A stretch of DNA of 42,500 nucleotides from Botryococcus braunii (GCA_002005505.1 MVGU01001755.1:1-42500), one strand, 5' to 3'; counted from the stretch's first letter, positions 21,709 to 32,458 are shown. The notes: a model not told the origin generated them from the letters alone. A program made the numbers and translations.

Positions 21709-22586
21709 TGTTGAATGAATTGGTCAATACTGTACTTAGTGACATCCCCTGTCACATGCCATCAACAGCAGTGTAAACTATAGCCTTTATAGCCCTTTAT
21801 GAACGGTATAGATCATACTCGTACCTCAATGACATAACACGTGACTTGTACGATATGCGTTCTCAATAGACATTACGTATGGTAGTACTTTAGGATCCCT
21901 GCAGTCCGAGCCATCCCTGGGCAGCCCAGGAACGGCTCGGTACTTGTCCGAAGCATGTTGTTATCCTTGACCAACCTCTACTGTTGGAGAGTGCTGTGTG
22001 CTGTTCCTGGAAACGTTGTAGCGTGGACGGTTTTTCCCACAGGCTACGAACTGACGCTGCCGTCGTGCCATCACTGCAGGTGTGTTTAGGATTCCCAAAG
22101 TCGTTCCAGATATGATTGTGCTCAAACATTCAGACCAGTTAGATATTACTGCTGTGTGCATTGATGAGAGTGCATGACGAGAGCGCACTGAATGTTTGAC
22201 CTCATTGAGACTTATGTTGAAGTCCACCGTTGTGGCGGTAAGATAGTTTCACTGTACAAACATCACAAAGAGACCTTGCTGAGTTACTGATGAACTATTA
22301 TTGTATTCTAGTGACGTAAAGTAGACATCGCAAGGCCTCTTTGGTGCTGAACTCTGCTATCAGGCAAGGCGTAGTGTTACGTGGTCTTTAGCAAGAGTGA
22401 GAGCAGTTAACATCATTTGTAAGACTTGTCCGAAGCATGTTGGTATCCTTGACCAACCTCTACTGTTGGAGAGTGCTGTGTGCTATTCCTGGAAACGTTG
22501 TAGCGTGGACGGTTTTTCCCCAGGCTACGAACTGACGCTGCCGTCGTGCCATCACTGCAGGTGACGCCGCAAGCATAAACGCTTGA
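21709..22586 (+). mobile_element. Copia-2 5' LTR
   Basis: An 878-bp LTR starts TGTTGAATGAATTGG and runs to the primer site at 22587. Its first 507 bp match 28051-28557 without gaps and with about four substitutions. It contains a direct repeat of ~140 bp (21942-22082 and 22424-22563). The left flank acttc (21704-21708) would be the target duplication. The 3' boundary reads …acgcttga rather than the usual CA, so the U5 end is diverged or the true end is a few bases off. Copia-2 lies inside the minus-strand copia. Confidence 0.85.
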
Positions 22587-22619
22587 GGTTATGGGCCCAC
22601 GCTTTCCAAGCTGAGCTTG
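22587..22619 (+). promoter_or_regulatory. Copia-2 primer-binding site (half initiator tRNA-Met)
   Basis: GGTTATGGGCCCACGC follows the LTR and continues tttccaagctgagcttgc. The first 12 bases are complementary to GGGCCCAUAACC, the anticodon stem-loop of initiator tRNA-Met. The continuation resembles the antisense of a tRNA D-arm. This is the site type used by Drosophila copia, where a 5' half-tRNA is the primer. Confidence 0.75.
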
Positions 22620-22888
22620 CAGTGGCGCACGACAGATTTCCAGGGAGAAAAGGGGTTTCGGACCCTGCTTCGAGACTGCGAGCTTCACTGACGAGTGAGG
22701 TCTGGCCGTTCAAACATATCGAGCTAGTCACGTAAAATTATTCCTTCTGTAGTGCTGGAAGGAATTGTTGTACAGTAGCAACTGGGCTGGGAAAGCAGAA
22801 GTACTTCTGGGACTGATCAACTCAGTGTCAGAGCTAGGAAGAAGTGCTTCCAGGGGAAGTCATCTAAGGCTTGGAGTGAAGAACTGGC

Positions 22889-25054
22889 TTGATCATGAAA
22901 ACTAGAAGCAGACAAGTGATCATGAAAACGAGAAGTAAGCGCACTGCAACGGAGTTTGGATCAGCTGGGTCTGGCTCCTCCATCAGTGCATCACCCAGCC
23001 AGCCAGCAAACTCCACTGCGCAGAGTGGAGAGATGTGCATCGCAATGACGAAAACCGGTGGCGTCGTCACCACGAATGTCAAATGTCCAGTGATTCTGGA
23101 CAGAGAAGGAGTGGAATTTCCACTCTGGGATCTGGCATATGTGGCAGCCTGTGGCCTCAAAAGGTGCAAGGAAGCCATTGAAGCTCCAATGCCAGACACA
23201 GAGGAGAATGCAGCAGCGCTCCTAATGCTGATTGAGAGCGTCCCCAAGGCGTGGGGTGCCAAGCTGGCTGCAATGCAAGTGGCAGCCAATGCCTATCAGT
23301 GGGTTCGAGAGCGTTTTACTGGAGGGGCAGACCAGGAGGTAACAGCACGCTGGCTGGAGCTCCTACACACCAGCATGGGAGAGACAGAAACGTTGGAGGA
23401 CTACTACAACAGGAAGGTGGCACTCTTCCATGCGCTCAAGCGAAATGGGCACTCCATCATGGAGAGAGAAGCCAAGCTGGCAATCATGAAGGGCCTGCCA
23501 GAGGAAGCGAAGGAGACTGGGATGTTCTCCCCATCTGCTGGGAAGGATCTGGAGGGACTGTGGGAGATCATCTCCACCACAGCCAAGGGACTGGGCTTCA
23601 ACGACCAGGTCCCCAGAGTCGCCCCTGTGGCCAGGGCAGCCATCACACCAGCCTACTCCACCACACCAGGGACTGCAAGCCCACAGGAGACCCAAGCTGG
23701 AGGCCAGGGGGGCCAAGCTTCATCGACCAAGGTGGAGGGACGGGACCGGCGTGACAACAGGCGCTGCCGCTACTGCAACAAGCTAGGCCATTTTGAGAGG
23801 AACTGCCTCAAGAAGGAGGCGGACGAGAAGATGCAACAGAACCTGCAGCAAGTCATGGCTGCAATGGCCAATCTGCTTCCGCAATTCCAAAATCAAGCGT
23901 CGGCTGCAGTGGCTCGACCTCCGGAGGGCAGCGGGAACGGCAACAACGTTTTCCCCGGGGGATATCCACCACCCTCTGGTATGTCTGCCATGATTTCTCT
24001 GAATGTCTTAACACCAACACGCGTCATGCCAGAAGCGAGAAGTTTTCTGGTGGACAGTGGAGCCACCATCCACCTAGTCAATGATCTGTCCTTGCTACAT
24101 TCCCCCACCCTGCACAGAAATCCCATTCCTTTGCATATGGCTACATCAGATGCCACGGGACAGATAATTGCAACTGGTTCCCTGTGCTTGAGCAGTGCAG
24201 AACAGCAACCCCTGTGGCTTCACAATGTGCATTGTGTTCCTTCAGCTACAGCTAATCTGATTTCAGTGACAGCTGTTATACATGATGGGGCTAGTTTTGT
24301 GACAGACAGTGTGGGAAGTTACACTGGGATGCGTGGCGCTCAAAACTGGTCTTGTTCAGTTGCACAGAGAAATGGCCTGTATTTCTTGCAGAAGGTCAGT
24401 CTAGTCAGAAACCCTGTCTCTGTGTTTGTTAACACAGCTAGAGCACCAGTCGCTCATGATTGCAGATTGAGAGCACTGTGGCACAGTAGACTGGGGCACC
24501 CAAGGGAGGTTAATATGAGGCGACTGCAGTCTGAAGATTTGGTCCTGGGCATCCCCGTATCTCTCTCCCCTTGCGCAAACTGTCACTCTTCATGTGAAGC
24601 GTGCATTCAAGGAAAGCACAGTCGTCCCCCTTTTGGAACCACTTCCAGAGCAGCCACTGAGCCCCTTGAGAGAATTCATTTGGACACAGTTGGCCCCATC
24701 TCCCCTTCAGCTATTACTGGGGAGCGCTTCTTTGTCACGATTGTGGATGAGGCTACGCACTATGTCATAGCCCTGGCAGTAAAAACCAAGGATGCAATCA
24801 GTAGTGCAGTCAGAGACCTCCTGATTTTTTGGCAGAGGCAGTTGAACCGCTCTGTTAAGTGCATTCGAACTGACAGGGGGACAGAATTCCTCAACAGTAC
24901 ATTGAAGGGTTTCTGTACGCAGGAGGGAATTAAATTTGAGACCTCTGCAGCATACACGCCTCAGCAAAATGGCGTTGCTGAACGGATGAACCGAACAATC
25001 AAGGAGAAGGCCAGAACACTCATGTTGCATGCAGCTGCCAAACATTCACTCTGA
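22889..25054 (+). CDS. gag-pol: Copia-2 Gag-protease-integrase ORF (721 aa)
   Basis: A single frame encodes Gag, then a CCHC zinc knuckle (CRYCNKLGHFERNC, about residue 291), then an aspartic protease (FLVDSGATIHLV, about 387). A GAG-pre-integrase zinc motif follows (LWHSRLGHPREV … CEACIQGK, about 530-575), then the integrase core with D (HLDTVGP), D (RTDRGTEF, about 660) and E (PQQNGVAERMN, about 690). The order PR-IN-RT-RH is diagnostic of Ty1/copia. The frame ends at a TGA (25052-25054) where relatives have Trp, i.e. one nonsense change from a continuous polyprotein. The start is chosen at the first ATG, about 300 bp after the primer site. Confidence 0.93.
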   Translation: MIMKTRSRQVIMKTRSKRTATEFGSAGSGSSISASPSQPANSTAQSGEMCIAMTKTGGVVTTNVKCPVILDREGVEFPLWDLAYVAACGLKRCKEAIEAPMPDTEENAAALLMLIESVPKAWGAKLAAMQVAANAYQWVRERFTGGADQEVTARWLELLHTSMGETETLEDYYNRKVALFHALKRNGHSIMEREAKLAIMKGLPEEAKETGMFSPSAGKDLEGLWEIISTTAKGLGFNDQVPRVAPVARAAITPAYSTTPGTASPQETQAGGQGGQASSTKVEGRDRRDNRRCRYCNKLGHFERNCLKKEADEKMQQNLQQVMAAMANLLPQFQNQASAAVARPPEGSGNGNNVFPGGYPPPSGMSAMISLNVLTPTRVMPEARSFLVDSGATIHLVNDLSLLHSPTLHRNPIPLHMATSDATGQIIATGSLCLSSAEQQPLWLHNVHCVPSATANLISVTAVIHDGASFVTDSVGSYTGMRGAQNWSCSVAQRNGLYFLQKVSLVRNPVSVFVNTARAPVAHDCRLRALWHSRLGHPREVNMRRLQSEDLVLGIPVSLSPCANCHSSCEACIQGKHSRPPFGTTSRAATEPLERIHLDTVGPISPSAITGERFFVTIVDEATHYVIALAVKTKDAISSAVRDLLIFWQRQLNRSVKCIRTDRGTEFLNSTLKGFCTQEGIKFETSAAYTPQQNGVAERMNRTIKEKARTLMLHAAAKHSL

Positions 25055-28000
25055 AAGGAAGCAGTGGAGACAGCCTGCATCCTGTACAATATGGGACCTG
25101 TGACTGGACGTGACAAGACGCCTTATGAAGCCATGGGGTAAAGCCCGATGTATCCCTGCTCAGGACTTTTGGCTGTCTAGCACATGTGCACATACCTGAT
25201 CACCAAAGGGGAGTGTTTGAGTCTAAGACCTCCCCTGGTCTCTTCACAGGGTATTCCAGTGTGTCAAAGGCATATAGAATTTATATGGGAAACGGGATTT
25301 GGAAAAAAAGCAGAGACGTTACCTTTCTGGAGCACTTAAGGGGCGCAGACAGAGTGGGGCTTAGCACCATGTCTCCTGTGAGTCCAAATGCAGTCCAGCA
25401 GCCCTTTGCCTTGCCTTTTGTACAACAGGAGGGCCAGCAGTCCTTGGGTCAGTTGTCTTTTTGGGACTCTGATGATCCTGAGCCTCTCTGCAACCGAGAG
25501 GTCCACGTGCAGCAGTCCGGACCTGACTCCCCCTGTGCAACCACCCCCTGTGCAACTACCCCATGTGCAATCAACCCCTGTGAGAATTCTGAGACTACAA
25601 GTGTCAACGTGGACGGGGAGCCCACTTCCTCGGAGCTGAGCCATACGCAGTCCGGCCACAGCTGGTCCGTACTCGGACGCATGGAGAACCTGGCGCGAGG
25701 AGGCCAGGAGACCAAGTCACACCTGCAACGTTTGAATAATGTGCAAGAATGTGTTCGAATGGAAGTTGGGGCCATGGGTGTCCGAGGGCAAGACGGGCTG
25801 ACCCGGCAGCAACGGTATGATCAGAGAGTAGCAGCACGTGAGGCTGCAGCTGAGGTCACTGTGGAACAAGATGGAGATGTGAGTGATGGAGAGAATAGGA
25901 GAATGTCAGAGGCCATTTGCCCAGGGGAAGCAACGGAAGATCAGCCTGATGGACAGGACTTGGCCAGGCTGGAGGGCATGTCTGATCATGTAAGCGCTGA
26001 GAGTGAGGCAAGAGAGGTCAGTTTGGAGATTTCCAATCAGACACTTGATGGACAAAGGGAGTCTTCAGATGGCCAGGCGCTGCGTGCTTGTGAGGGACAC
26101 ACTGGGGAGTCACAGGTGTGTTGTGAGAGTACAAGCGTGGATGAGAGAGACACCACTGCAGGGTGTCGCACAGTGCTAGATTATGCTGCGCCTTTGAGTG
26201 ATGAGTGCGTGTGGGACATGATGAGTGATGTAAGACCCAGATTGAGTGGAGCAGCATGTGAATTCTCCAAGGAGAGAAAGCTGCAGACACCTGCAGAGTG
26301 GGAGAGAGTCAGAGAGGTGTGTAACGCAGTAACCTCGAGCGAAAGAGTAGTGGAAGCACGTGCGTGTGAGCCTAGAGAGAATAGCCATGTTGTGCATGAT
26401 CACAATCTGAATCCTGTAAAGGGTCAGATACCTGGGGTGAGGTGGTCCAAGGTGCCAGTCCCTGGAAACCTCAGGGAGGCGCAAAGATCCCCTCAGTGGG
26501 AATTCTGGCGCCAGGCAATGCAAGAGGAGCAAGATTCTCTTGATGCGCACGAGGTGATGGAGTACGTTGAGAGACCCAGGGGACACAAGGTGATCCCTGT
26601 GCATTGGATCTTCTCTGTGAAGACTGATGCACATGGGAACGTGTTGAGATTTAAGGCTCGGCTTGTAGCGCAGGGCTGTAGACAGATTCCTGGAGTTGAT
26701 GTAGATGAGGTCTTTGCACCTACCAGTAGCTATGGGTCCAGGAGGACTTTGCTAGCAACTGCTGCAGCAAAGAACATGGAAATTCACCAGGTGGATATAA
26801 AGACCGCCTTTTTGAATGGTGAATTAGAGGAGGAGGTGTATGTGACACAGCCTCCTGGGTTTGATAATGGCAACCCCAACATTGTGTGCAGACTGCGTAA
26901 GGCCCTTTATGGCCTGAAGCAGGCTCCCAGGGCTTGGCACAAGACCCTGAATGAGAAGCTGCCGAGTATGGGATATGAAGTGTGTAAGAGCGATGCGGGA
27001 GTTTACATAAAGAGACACGAGGATGGGGAGCTGTCATACATGCTTGTGTATGTTGATGATCTTTTGATTGTGGCAATGGGTGCGGAAGAGATAGAATGGG
27101 TGAAAAGGAGCTGTTGGCAAGCTTCAAGATTCATGACCTTGGTGAAATCAAGGATTTCTTGGACTGCCAGATCCTGAGAGATAGAGAGAATCGGTGCCTA
27201 TCACTGAGCTGCGTGCCTAAGATTGATGCACTGTGTGAGAAGTTTGGGGTGAGTGCTGAGTCACGTACAGTCGATACTCCCATGAGTAAAGACTTTGTGA
27301 TGTCTGGGAGGTTAATGTGGGTGAGACCAGCTTTGGGTCTGGGACTCCACTGCCTCCCGGGCATAGATATTGTGAGCTTGTTGGGTCTCTGTTGTATATT
27401 GCTAATACAACTCGACCTGATATAGCTCAGGCTGTGGGTGTTCTGTCCCGTTACCGGAACGCTCCCACCACTGCCCACATGAATGAGGGCTTGAGGGTAT
27501 TGATGTATCTTCAGTCTACTCGAGAGTGTGTCTTAGTGCTGGGAGGGAAAGGGGTTGTGTTAGAAGGTCATGTTGATGCAGATTATGCTGGCGATATTGA
27601 CAACAGGCATTCTACCTCGGGGTATGTGCTATCAGTGTTTGGCAGTGCTGTGGTCTGGGGTAGTAAGAAGCAACACTCAGTTGCTACCTCCACTGTGGAG
27701 GCAGAATTCATGGCAACCAGTCTGGCTATTAAGGAGCTTAACTGGCTGCGTGGGTTCATGGAGGAAATCGGAACTCCTCCTTGGTCAGTGAAGCTATACT
27801 GTGACAATCAGGGGTGCATTGCTAACCTGAAAAACCCACTGTATAGCAAGTATACTAAGCACATTGCAGTGTGCTTCCACTTTGCACGTGAAGCTATTGC
27901 AAAGGGGCAGGTTACACTCTGCTATGTGGAGTCTGCAAGGAACAAGGCAGACATGCTGACAAAGCCTCTCGCTCGCCCTGTCTTCCAGGCACTGGCGAGG

Positions 28001-28060
28001 GTTTGGACTTGTGAAGATGACATAGGTGACAGGGTGCTGTCAAGGGGAAGTGTTGAATGA
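25055..28060 (+). pseudogene. pol: Copia-2 integrase C-terminus, reverse transcriptase and RNase H, frameshifted
   Basis: After the in-frame TGA the reading continues (KEAVETACILYNMG) and shifts near 25138 into an ORF at 25186-27177. That ORF has a long low-complexity linker, RT start (WIFSVKTDAHGNVLRFKARL), [20 protein letters not shown] and the catalytic YVDDLLIV (about 27050). Further shifts near 27100 and 27310 lead into RNase H (DADYAGDIDNRH, STVEAEFMATS, CDNQGCIANL), ending with a TGA a few bases inside the 3' LTR. All three shifts are in the same direction (-1 or +2) and lie near short homopolymers. They are therefore either true decay or single-base sequence errors. Confidence 0.9.
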
Positions 28061-28557
28061 ATTGGTCAATACTGTACTTAGTGACATCCCCTGTCACATG
28101 CCATCAACAGCAGTGTAAACTATAGCCTTTATAGCCCTTTATGAGCGGTATAGATCATACTCGTACCTCAATGACATAACACGTGACTTGTACGATATGC
28201 GTTCTCAATAGACATTACGTATGGTAGTACTTTAGGATCCCTGCAGTCCGAGCCATCCCTGGGCAGCCCAGGAACGGCTCGGTACTTGTCCGAAGCATGT
28301 TGGTATCCTTGACCAACCTCTACTGTTGGACAGTGCTGTGTGCTGTTCCTGGAAACGTTGTAGCGTGGACGGTTTTTCCCACAGGCTACGAACTGACGCT
28401 GCCGTCGTGCCATCACTGCAGGTGTGTTTAGGATTCTCAAAGTCGTTCCAGATATGATTGTGCTCAAACATTCAGACCAGTTAGATATTACTGCTGTGTG
28501 CATTGATGAGAGTGCATGACGAGAGCGCACTGAATGTTTGACCTCATTGAGACTTAT
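28051..28557 (+). mobile_element. Copia-2 3' LTR, 5' portion, cut by copia-3
   Basis: It starts TGTTGAATGAATTGG after the polypurine tract caaggggaag. It matches the first 507 bp of the 878-bp 5' LTR with about four differences, then stops at cttat (28553-28557), where the copia-3 LTR begins. The remaining ~370 bp is expected beyond the far end of copia-3 but is not seen in the window. Confidence 0.88.
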
Positions 28558-29260
28558 TGTTGAGTTGTGAGTATACATTATAGAATGCCTTGTGCTTTAG
28601 GTGATCTTCAAATGTACATTATTAGGATACGGGTCCACTATCCACATAAGGTACCTCAAGACACGTTCGGATGAGGTCTATTTCGAACATAAGGTACAAT
28701 CTGATTTAGATTACGCGTTAGCGTGAAAGGACTATTAAAGCTGCGATCACCGTATAGTCGAGCAACTGGTTTGGAAAGATACTGGGCACATAAGGATGCC
28801 AGTCTTGTTCATGCAGTTGCATGTGTCTAAAAGAGCAGACAGTCGTCAAGGACTGTAGCTGGAGAGGCACGAACTTACGACCTGTCTGCTTGCTTACAGG
28901 TGCGGTGACGCAGGATGTGTATTGGTAATGTGTTCATGTTTGATTGCTTGTTTGTAAGTGAACCATCTTAGTGGACAATCAAGTCTCCCAAACAGCTAAG
29001 GGACGGAGTCTTGATTGAGTATAGGAAGGTACTTGCTTTCAGCCGTCAGGAGCTTATCCGTGTGTAGATGCTCATTGACAGATCAACATGTAACGGAACT
29101 GGTTTGGAAAGATACTGGGCACATAAGGATGCCAGTCTTGTTCATGCAGTTGCATGTGTCTAAAAGAGCAGACAGTCGTCAAGGACTGTAGCTGGAGAGG
29201 CACGAACTTACGACCTGTCTGCTTGCTTACAGGATACGCCACTGCCCATAACTTTTTACA
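28558..29260 (+). mobile_element. Copia-3 5' LTR
   Basis: A 703-bp LTR from TGTTGAGTTGTGAG to CCCATAACTTTTTACA. It is the same family as copia-1 and the solo LTR. It includes two identical 136-bp direct repeats (28765-28900 and 29098-29233). The spacer between them contains the hairpin CAATCAAGTCTCC…GGAGTCTTGATTG. It sits inside the copia-2 3' LTR. The copia-3 body runs to about 41450, split by the gypsy element. Confidence 0.88.
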
Positions 29261-29292
29261 GGTTATGGGCCCACGCCCTTCCAGCTGAGCCA
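29244..29292 (+). promoter_or_regulatory. Copia-3 primer-binding site with U5 hairpin
   Basis: GCCCATAAC (29244-29252, end of LTR) is perfectly complementary to GTTATGGGC (29262-29270, start of the primer site), leaving a 9-base loop. The primer site GGTTATGGGCCCACGC continues as ccttccagctgagcc, antisense to a tRNA D-arm. The primer would be the 5' half of initiator tRNA-Met, as known for Drosophila copia and yeast Ty5. The hairpin could hide or present the site. Confidence 0.75.
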
Positions 29293-29663
29293 AGGGCAGA
29301 CAGGAGTGCATGGCATCATCGGATGCATCTGTACTGGGTTTTCCACGGACTCGCCTGACAACAAGAAGGATTAAAAAAGGAACAACTGAATATTCACTCA
29401 GAAGGCCTACGGACAGAGTCTTCAATATCTTGGAAGTTTTTTTTCCGTGAAGTGACCTGAGATTATCACCCGTCGTCGTTGTCGTGAGACCGTCAGTAGG
29501 TCCGGGTGGTCAAGCAAGTGAATTGCTGAAGAATATTTTGCATATCTTGCATATTAAGGGTACATGCTAGACCTCGAAAGGGTGGAATACTTGAAAGTGC
29601 TATGGTGCACGCCGGAAGGGTATACTTAAACTAGCTGTGTCAGGCTGAACGCTGTGAGAGCAA

Positions 29664-30929
29664 GTGAAGTGTATGACCAGACCTCAAACTCGTTCCCAAA
29701 TCAAGGTTTCTGAAAGTAATCCCAGCAGTACAGAGACTATGGCAACACCAGCAGGAGGCAGCACGGCCTCCTCAGGAGCTGGACAGTCAGGACAGACCAC
29801 TGGAGGCACTGCAGCCAGCTCGTATGCATACACGATGAACTCCTCCAATCCCAAGATGTCTACACAGCTGAAGGCTGATCGCACTAATTTCAGTGCCTGG
29901 CGTGAAGAGCTGGAGTCTTGCGCAATGCAAAAAGGAGCAATGGGAGCATTGGAGACAGCTATGCCTAAGACCGCAGAGAACGCAGCAGTAAAACATTTCA
30001 TTTTGCAGTCTGTCACGTCCATGTGGCACGACGAAGTCAAACAGCGGGGGAGCGCTTTTGACTTGATTCAGTGGATGGCAGACCGCTGCACTGGAGGGAA
30101 GGACATGGAAATCAACGAGAAGTGGATCAAGGGGCTCAAACAAGGCATGGTAAAGGGAGAGACAGTGCAAGAATGGTGCCACCGAGTCATCAGTATTGCC
30201 GGCTCCCTGGAGGCCAATAACCATCAGCTGAGCGACCGCCAGATCTGCAGGTATATGTATAAGGGACTACCTGCAGTCTTGCAGAACGACGCTTGGGCAA
30301 TTACCTCCGCCAAGTCAGACCCCTACAACATGCTGGAGACGATCCTCACTGCCATTGAGAACTTGGAGTACCAGGATATCCCGCTGGCAGAGTCAGTGCA
30401 AGTCACAGCATCAGCTGCAGCAGTTATGGCAGCAGCAGCAGCAGCCGTGCCAGCTCAGGGTGGAATCCCTTGGCCTCCCCAAGGCGCTGGAGCTGCACCG
30501 GGCGCTGGAGCAGCACCAGGAGTGGGAGCTGGAGCACCTGCTGATGGTCAGGCCCCCTATGGCCCTTCTGCTCACAACGCTGGAGGCAGGGGGCGAGGGT
30601 CTGGACGTGGCAGGAGGCCAAAGGAGGAACTGGCGTGTCACTTCTGCAACGGGACGGGACATTTCTGGAGGGATTGCCTGGAACTGAAGAGGCTGCAAGC
30701 TCTACGTGGCACAATGCAAGCTGCAAGTGCGGGCCCAGCTGCGTGGTGGGGCACTGGAGCTCCTCAGCAACAAGCCAGCTGGTGGGATGCTGGCCAGTCC
30801 AGAGGAGGCCCTCCGTGTCAACCTCACATCCTCCTGGATCTGTGTCCACTATCTTCCCCTTCTTCCCAGGCTGGCATCTCCCACCACCACCTCCTCCAGG
30901 TGCTGGTGAGCCTATGTTCGTTTCGTTGA
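29664..30929 (+). CDS. gag: Copia-3 Gag
   Basis: The 421-codon frame starts near 29664; an ATG at 29673 is an equally good start. It carries a Ser/Thr-rich N-terminus, a UBN2/retrotran_gag-like helical region (FSAWREELESCAMQ … WIKGLKQGMVKGETVQEW … MYKGLPAVLQ), an Ala/Gly/Pro-rich linker and a CCHC knuckle (CHFCNGTGHFWRDC, about residue 326). A frame break near 30830 separates Gag from protease, so the true Gag-specific portion ends there and the last ~35 residues are out of register. In relatives such as copia-2 the reading continues without interruption. Confidence 0.85.
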   Translation: MKCMTRPQTRSQIKVSESNPSSTETMATPAGGSTASSGAGQSGQTTGGTAASSYAYTMNSSNPKMSTQLKADRTNFSAWREELESCAMQKGAMGALETAMPKTAENAAVKHFILQSVTSMWHDEVKQRGSAFDLIQWMADRCTGGKDMEINEKWIKGLKQGMVKGETVQEWCHRVISIAGSLEANNHQLSDRQICRYMYKGLPAVLQNDAWAITSAKSDPYNMLETILTAIENLEYQDIPLAESVQVTASAAAVMAAAAAAVPAQGGIPWPPQGAGAAPGAGAAPGVGAGAPADGQAPYGPSAHNAGGRGRGSGRGRRPKEELACHFCNGTGHFWRDCLELKRLQALRGTMQAASAGPAAWWGTGAPQQQASWWDAGQSRGGPPCQPHILLDLCPLSSPSSQAGISHHHLLQVLVSLCSFR

Positions 30930-32453
30930 ATGTGCTTACCCCTACATCTCATGGGGCTTGCATTACCTCGTGGCTGATAGATAGTGGTGCATCGGTGCAC
31001 CTTGTAAATGATCTGTCTTTACTACACAACCCAGTCATGCATGCTCAACCCCTCCCTCTTCATTTGGCCACTTCTGATGCCAAAGGAGGGATAGTTGCAA
31101 CTGGGTCTGTGTGTCTGGTCAATGCCAGACAAGAGGTTTTTTGGCTGCATAATGTGCAGTGTGTGCCCACTGCACACACTAATTTGATTTCTGTCACAGG
31201 AGCCATTCAGGATGGAGCATCATTCCTCACTGACAGTGCAGGTGGGTACACGACCATGAAAGGCCCAGCAGGCTGGTCTGGTAAGATAACCAAGAGCGAG
31301 GGCTGTTTTTTTAGAATGGGTGTCCGTCAGAGCCAGCATGATGCGCCACAGTCCAGTCCTCATGTGGCCTCGTATCATGCAGGAAAGGGCACGTGTGTAC
31401 AGATCGACTACTGTGGCATGCAAGGTTGGGGCATCTGGGTTAAGAGTATGACAAGGTTGGACAACGAAACTGGTCACTGGGATCATGTGTCCTTGCTCCA
31501 TGCTCAGAGTGTTCTCCCAGTGTGAGTCATGTATACAAGGGAACATTCTCGCCCCCCTTTCCAGCTTCCTCTAGGCCTGCAGAGAGTGTGTTAGATAGAG
31601 TGCATGTGGACACTGTGGGTCCCATTTCACCAGCTGCAATCACGGGAGAGCGTTTTTGGGTTACTGTTGTTGATGAAAAATCCCATCTGATAGCCTCATT
31701 GGCAGTGAAGTCGAAAGAAGCATTCCCAAGGCCCTCATTGAGCTCTTGAAGTACTGGCAGACATTTCATGAGAAAGTGGTGAAGTGTGTGAGATCTGATA
31801 GAGGGACAGAATTTCTGAATCAGCAGTTCAAAGAATTTGTGCTCAGCAGGGCACTAAAATGGAGACTCAGCTCCATCCACGCCTCAGCAAAATGGACTTG
31901 CTGAGCGCATGAATCGGACCTGAAGGAGCGCACAAGGACCCTGTTGGTGCACGTGCAGAGACCCTTCCTTGGAAGGAGCATTGGAGTCTGCCACCTGCTT
32001 ACAACGTGGGCCCCACCACAGGCAGGCCTCTGACCCTACTGAGATGTTTATGGGGTAAAGCCTGATGTTGCTTCCTTGCGCACATGGGGCTGTGTGGCAC
32101 ATGTTCACATTCCCCAGGTCAGCGGTCTGTATTTGACCAAAGACATTCAGGCATGTTCACTGGGTATTGCCCACAGTCAAGGCCTATAGAGTGTACGTAG
32201 GCAATGGTGTATGGAAAGAGAGCAGGGAGTTACTTCCTTGAGCATTTGAGAGGGGGGAGAGAGTGGGTATGTCTAAGGTGCAACCGGATCTCCAATGGCT
32301 TCAGGAGGTCCTGCAGGCAGGGGAGGCAATTCATGTCCCTCACCAACAGCCATCCGTGAATTTGGGAAGCAGGATGACCCAGTGGGGAGGCAACCACTGG
32401 ATCTCCTGCTACCACTGCCTTCCGGATCCGCAGGCTGAGGAGCTCAGTCGGAC
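30830..32453 (+). pseudogene. pol: Copia-3 protease and integrase, decayed
   Basis: In a second frame the protease (WLIDSGASVHLVNDLSLLHN, about 30975) is intact in sequence. The pre-integrase motif LLWHARLGH lies in yet another frame near 31410. Integrase pieces follow (HVDTVGPISPAAITGERFWV, then RGTEFLN near 31805 and a shifted GxxER region near 31900). Many small deletions have removed single codons and bases, so there is no continuous frame. The sequence then runs into the spacer and is cut by the gypsy insertion at 32454-32458. Confidence 0.82.
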
Positions 32454-32458
32454 CTGTG

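Noticed and set aside
22864..23289. 141-codon minus-strand ORF
   Set aside because: Antisense to copia-2 Gag.
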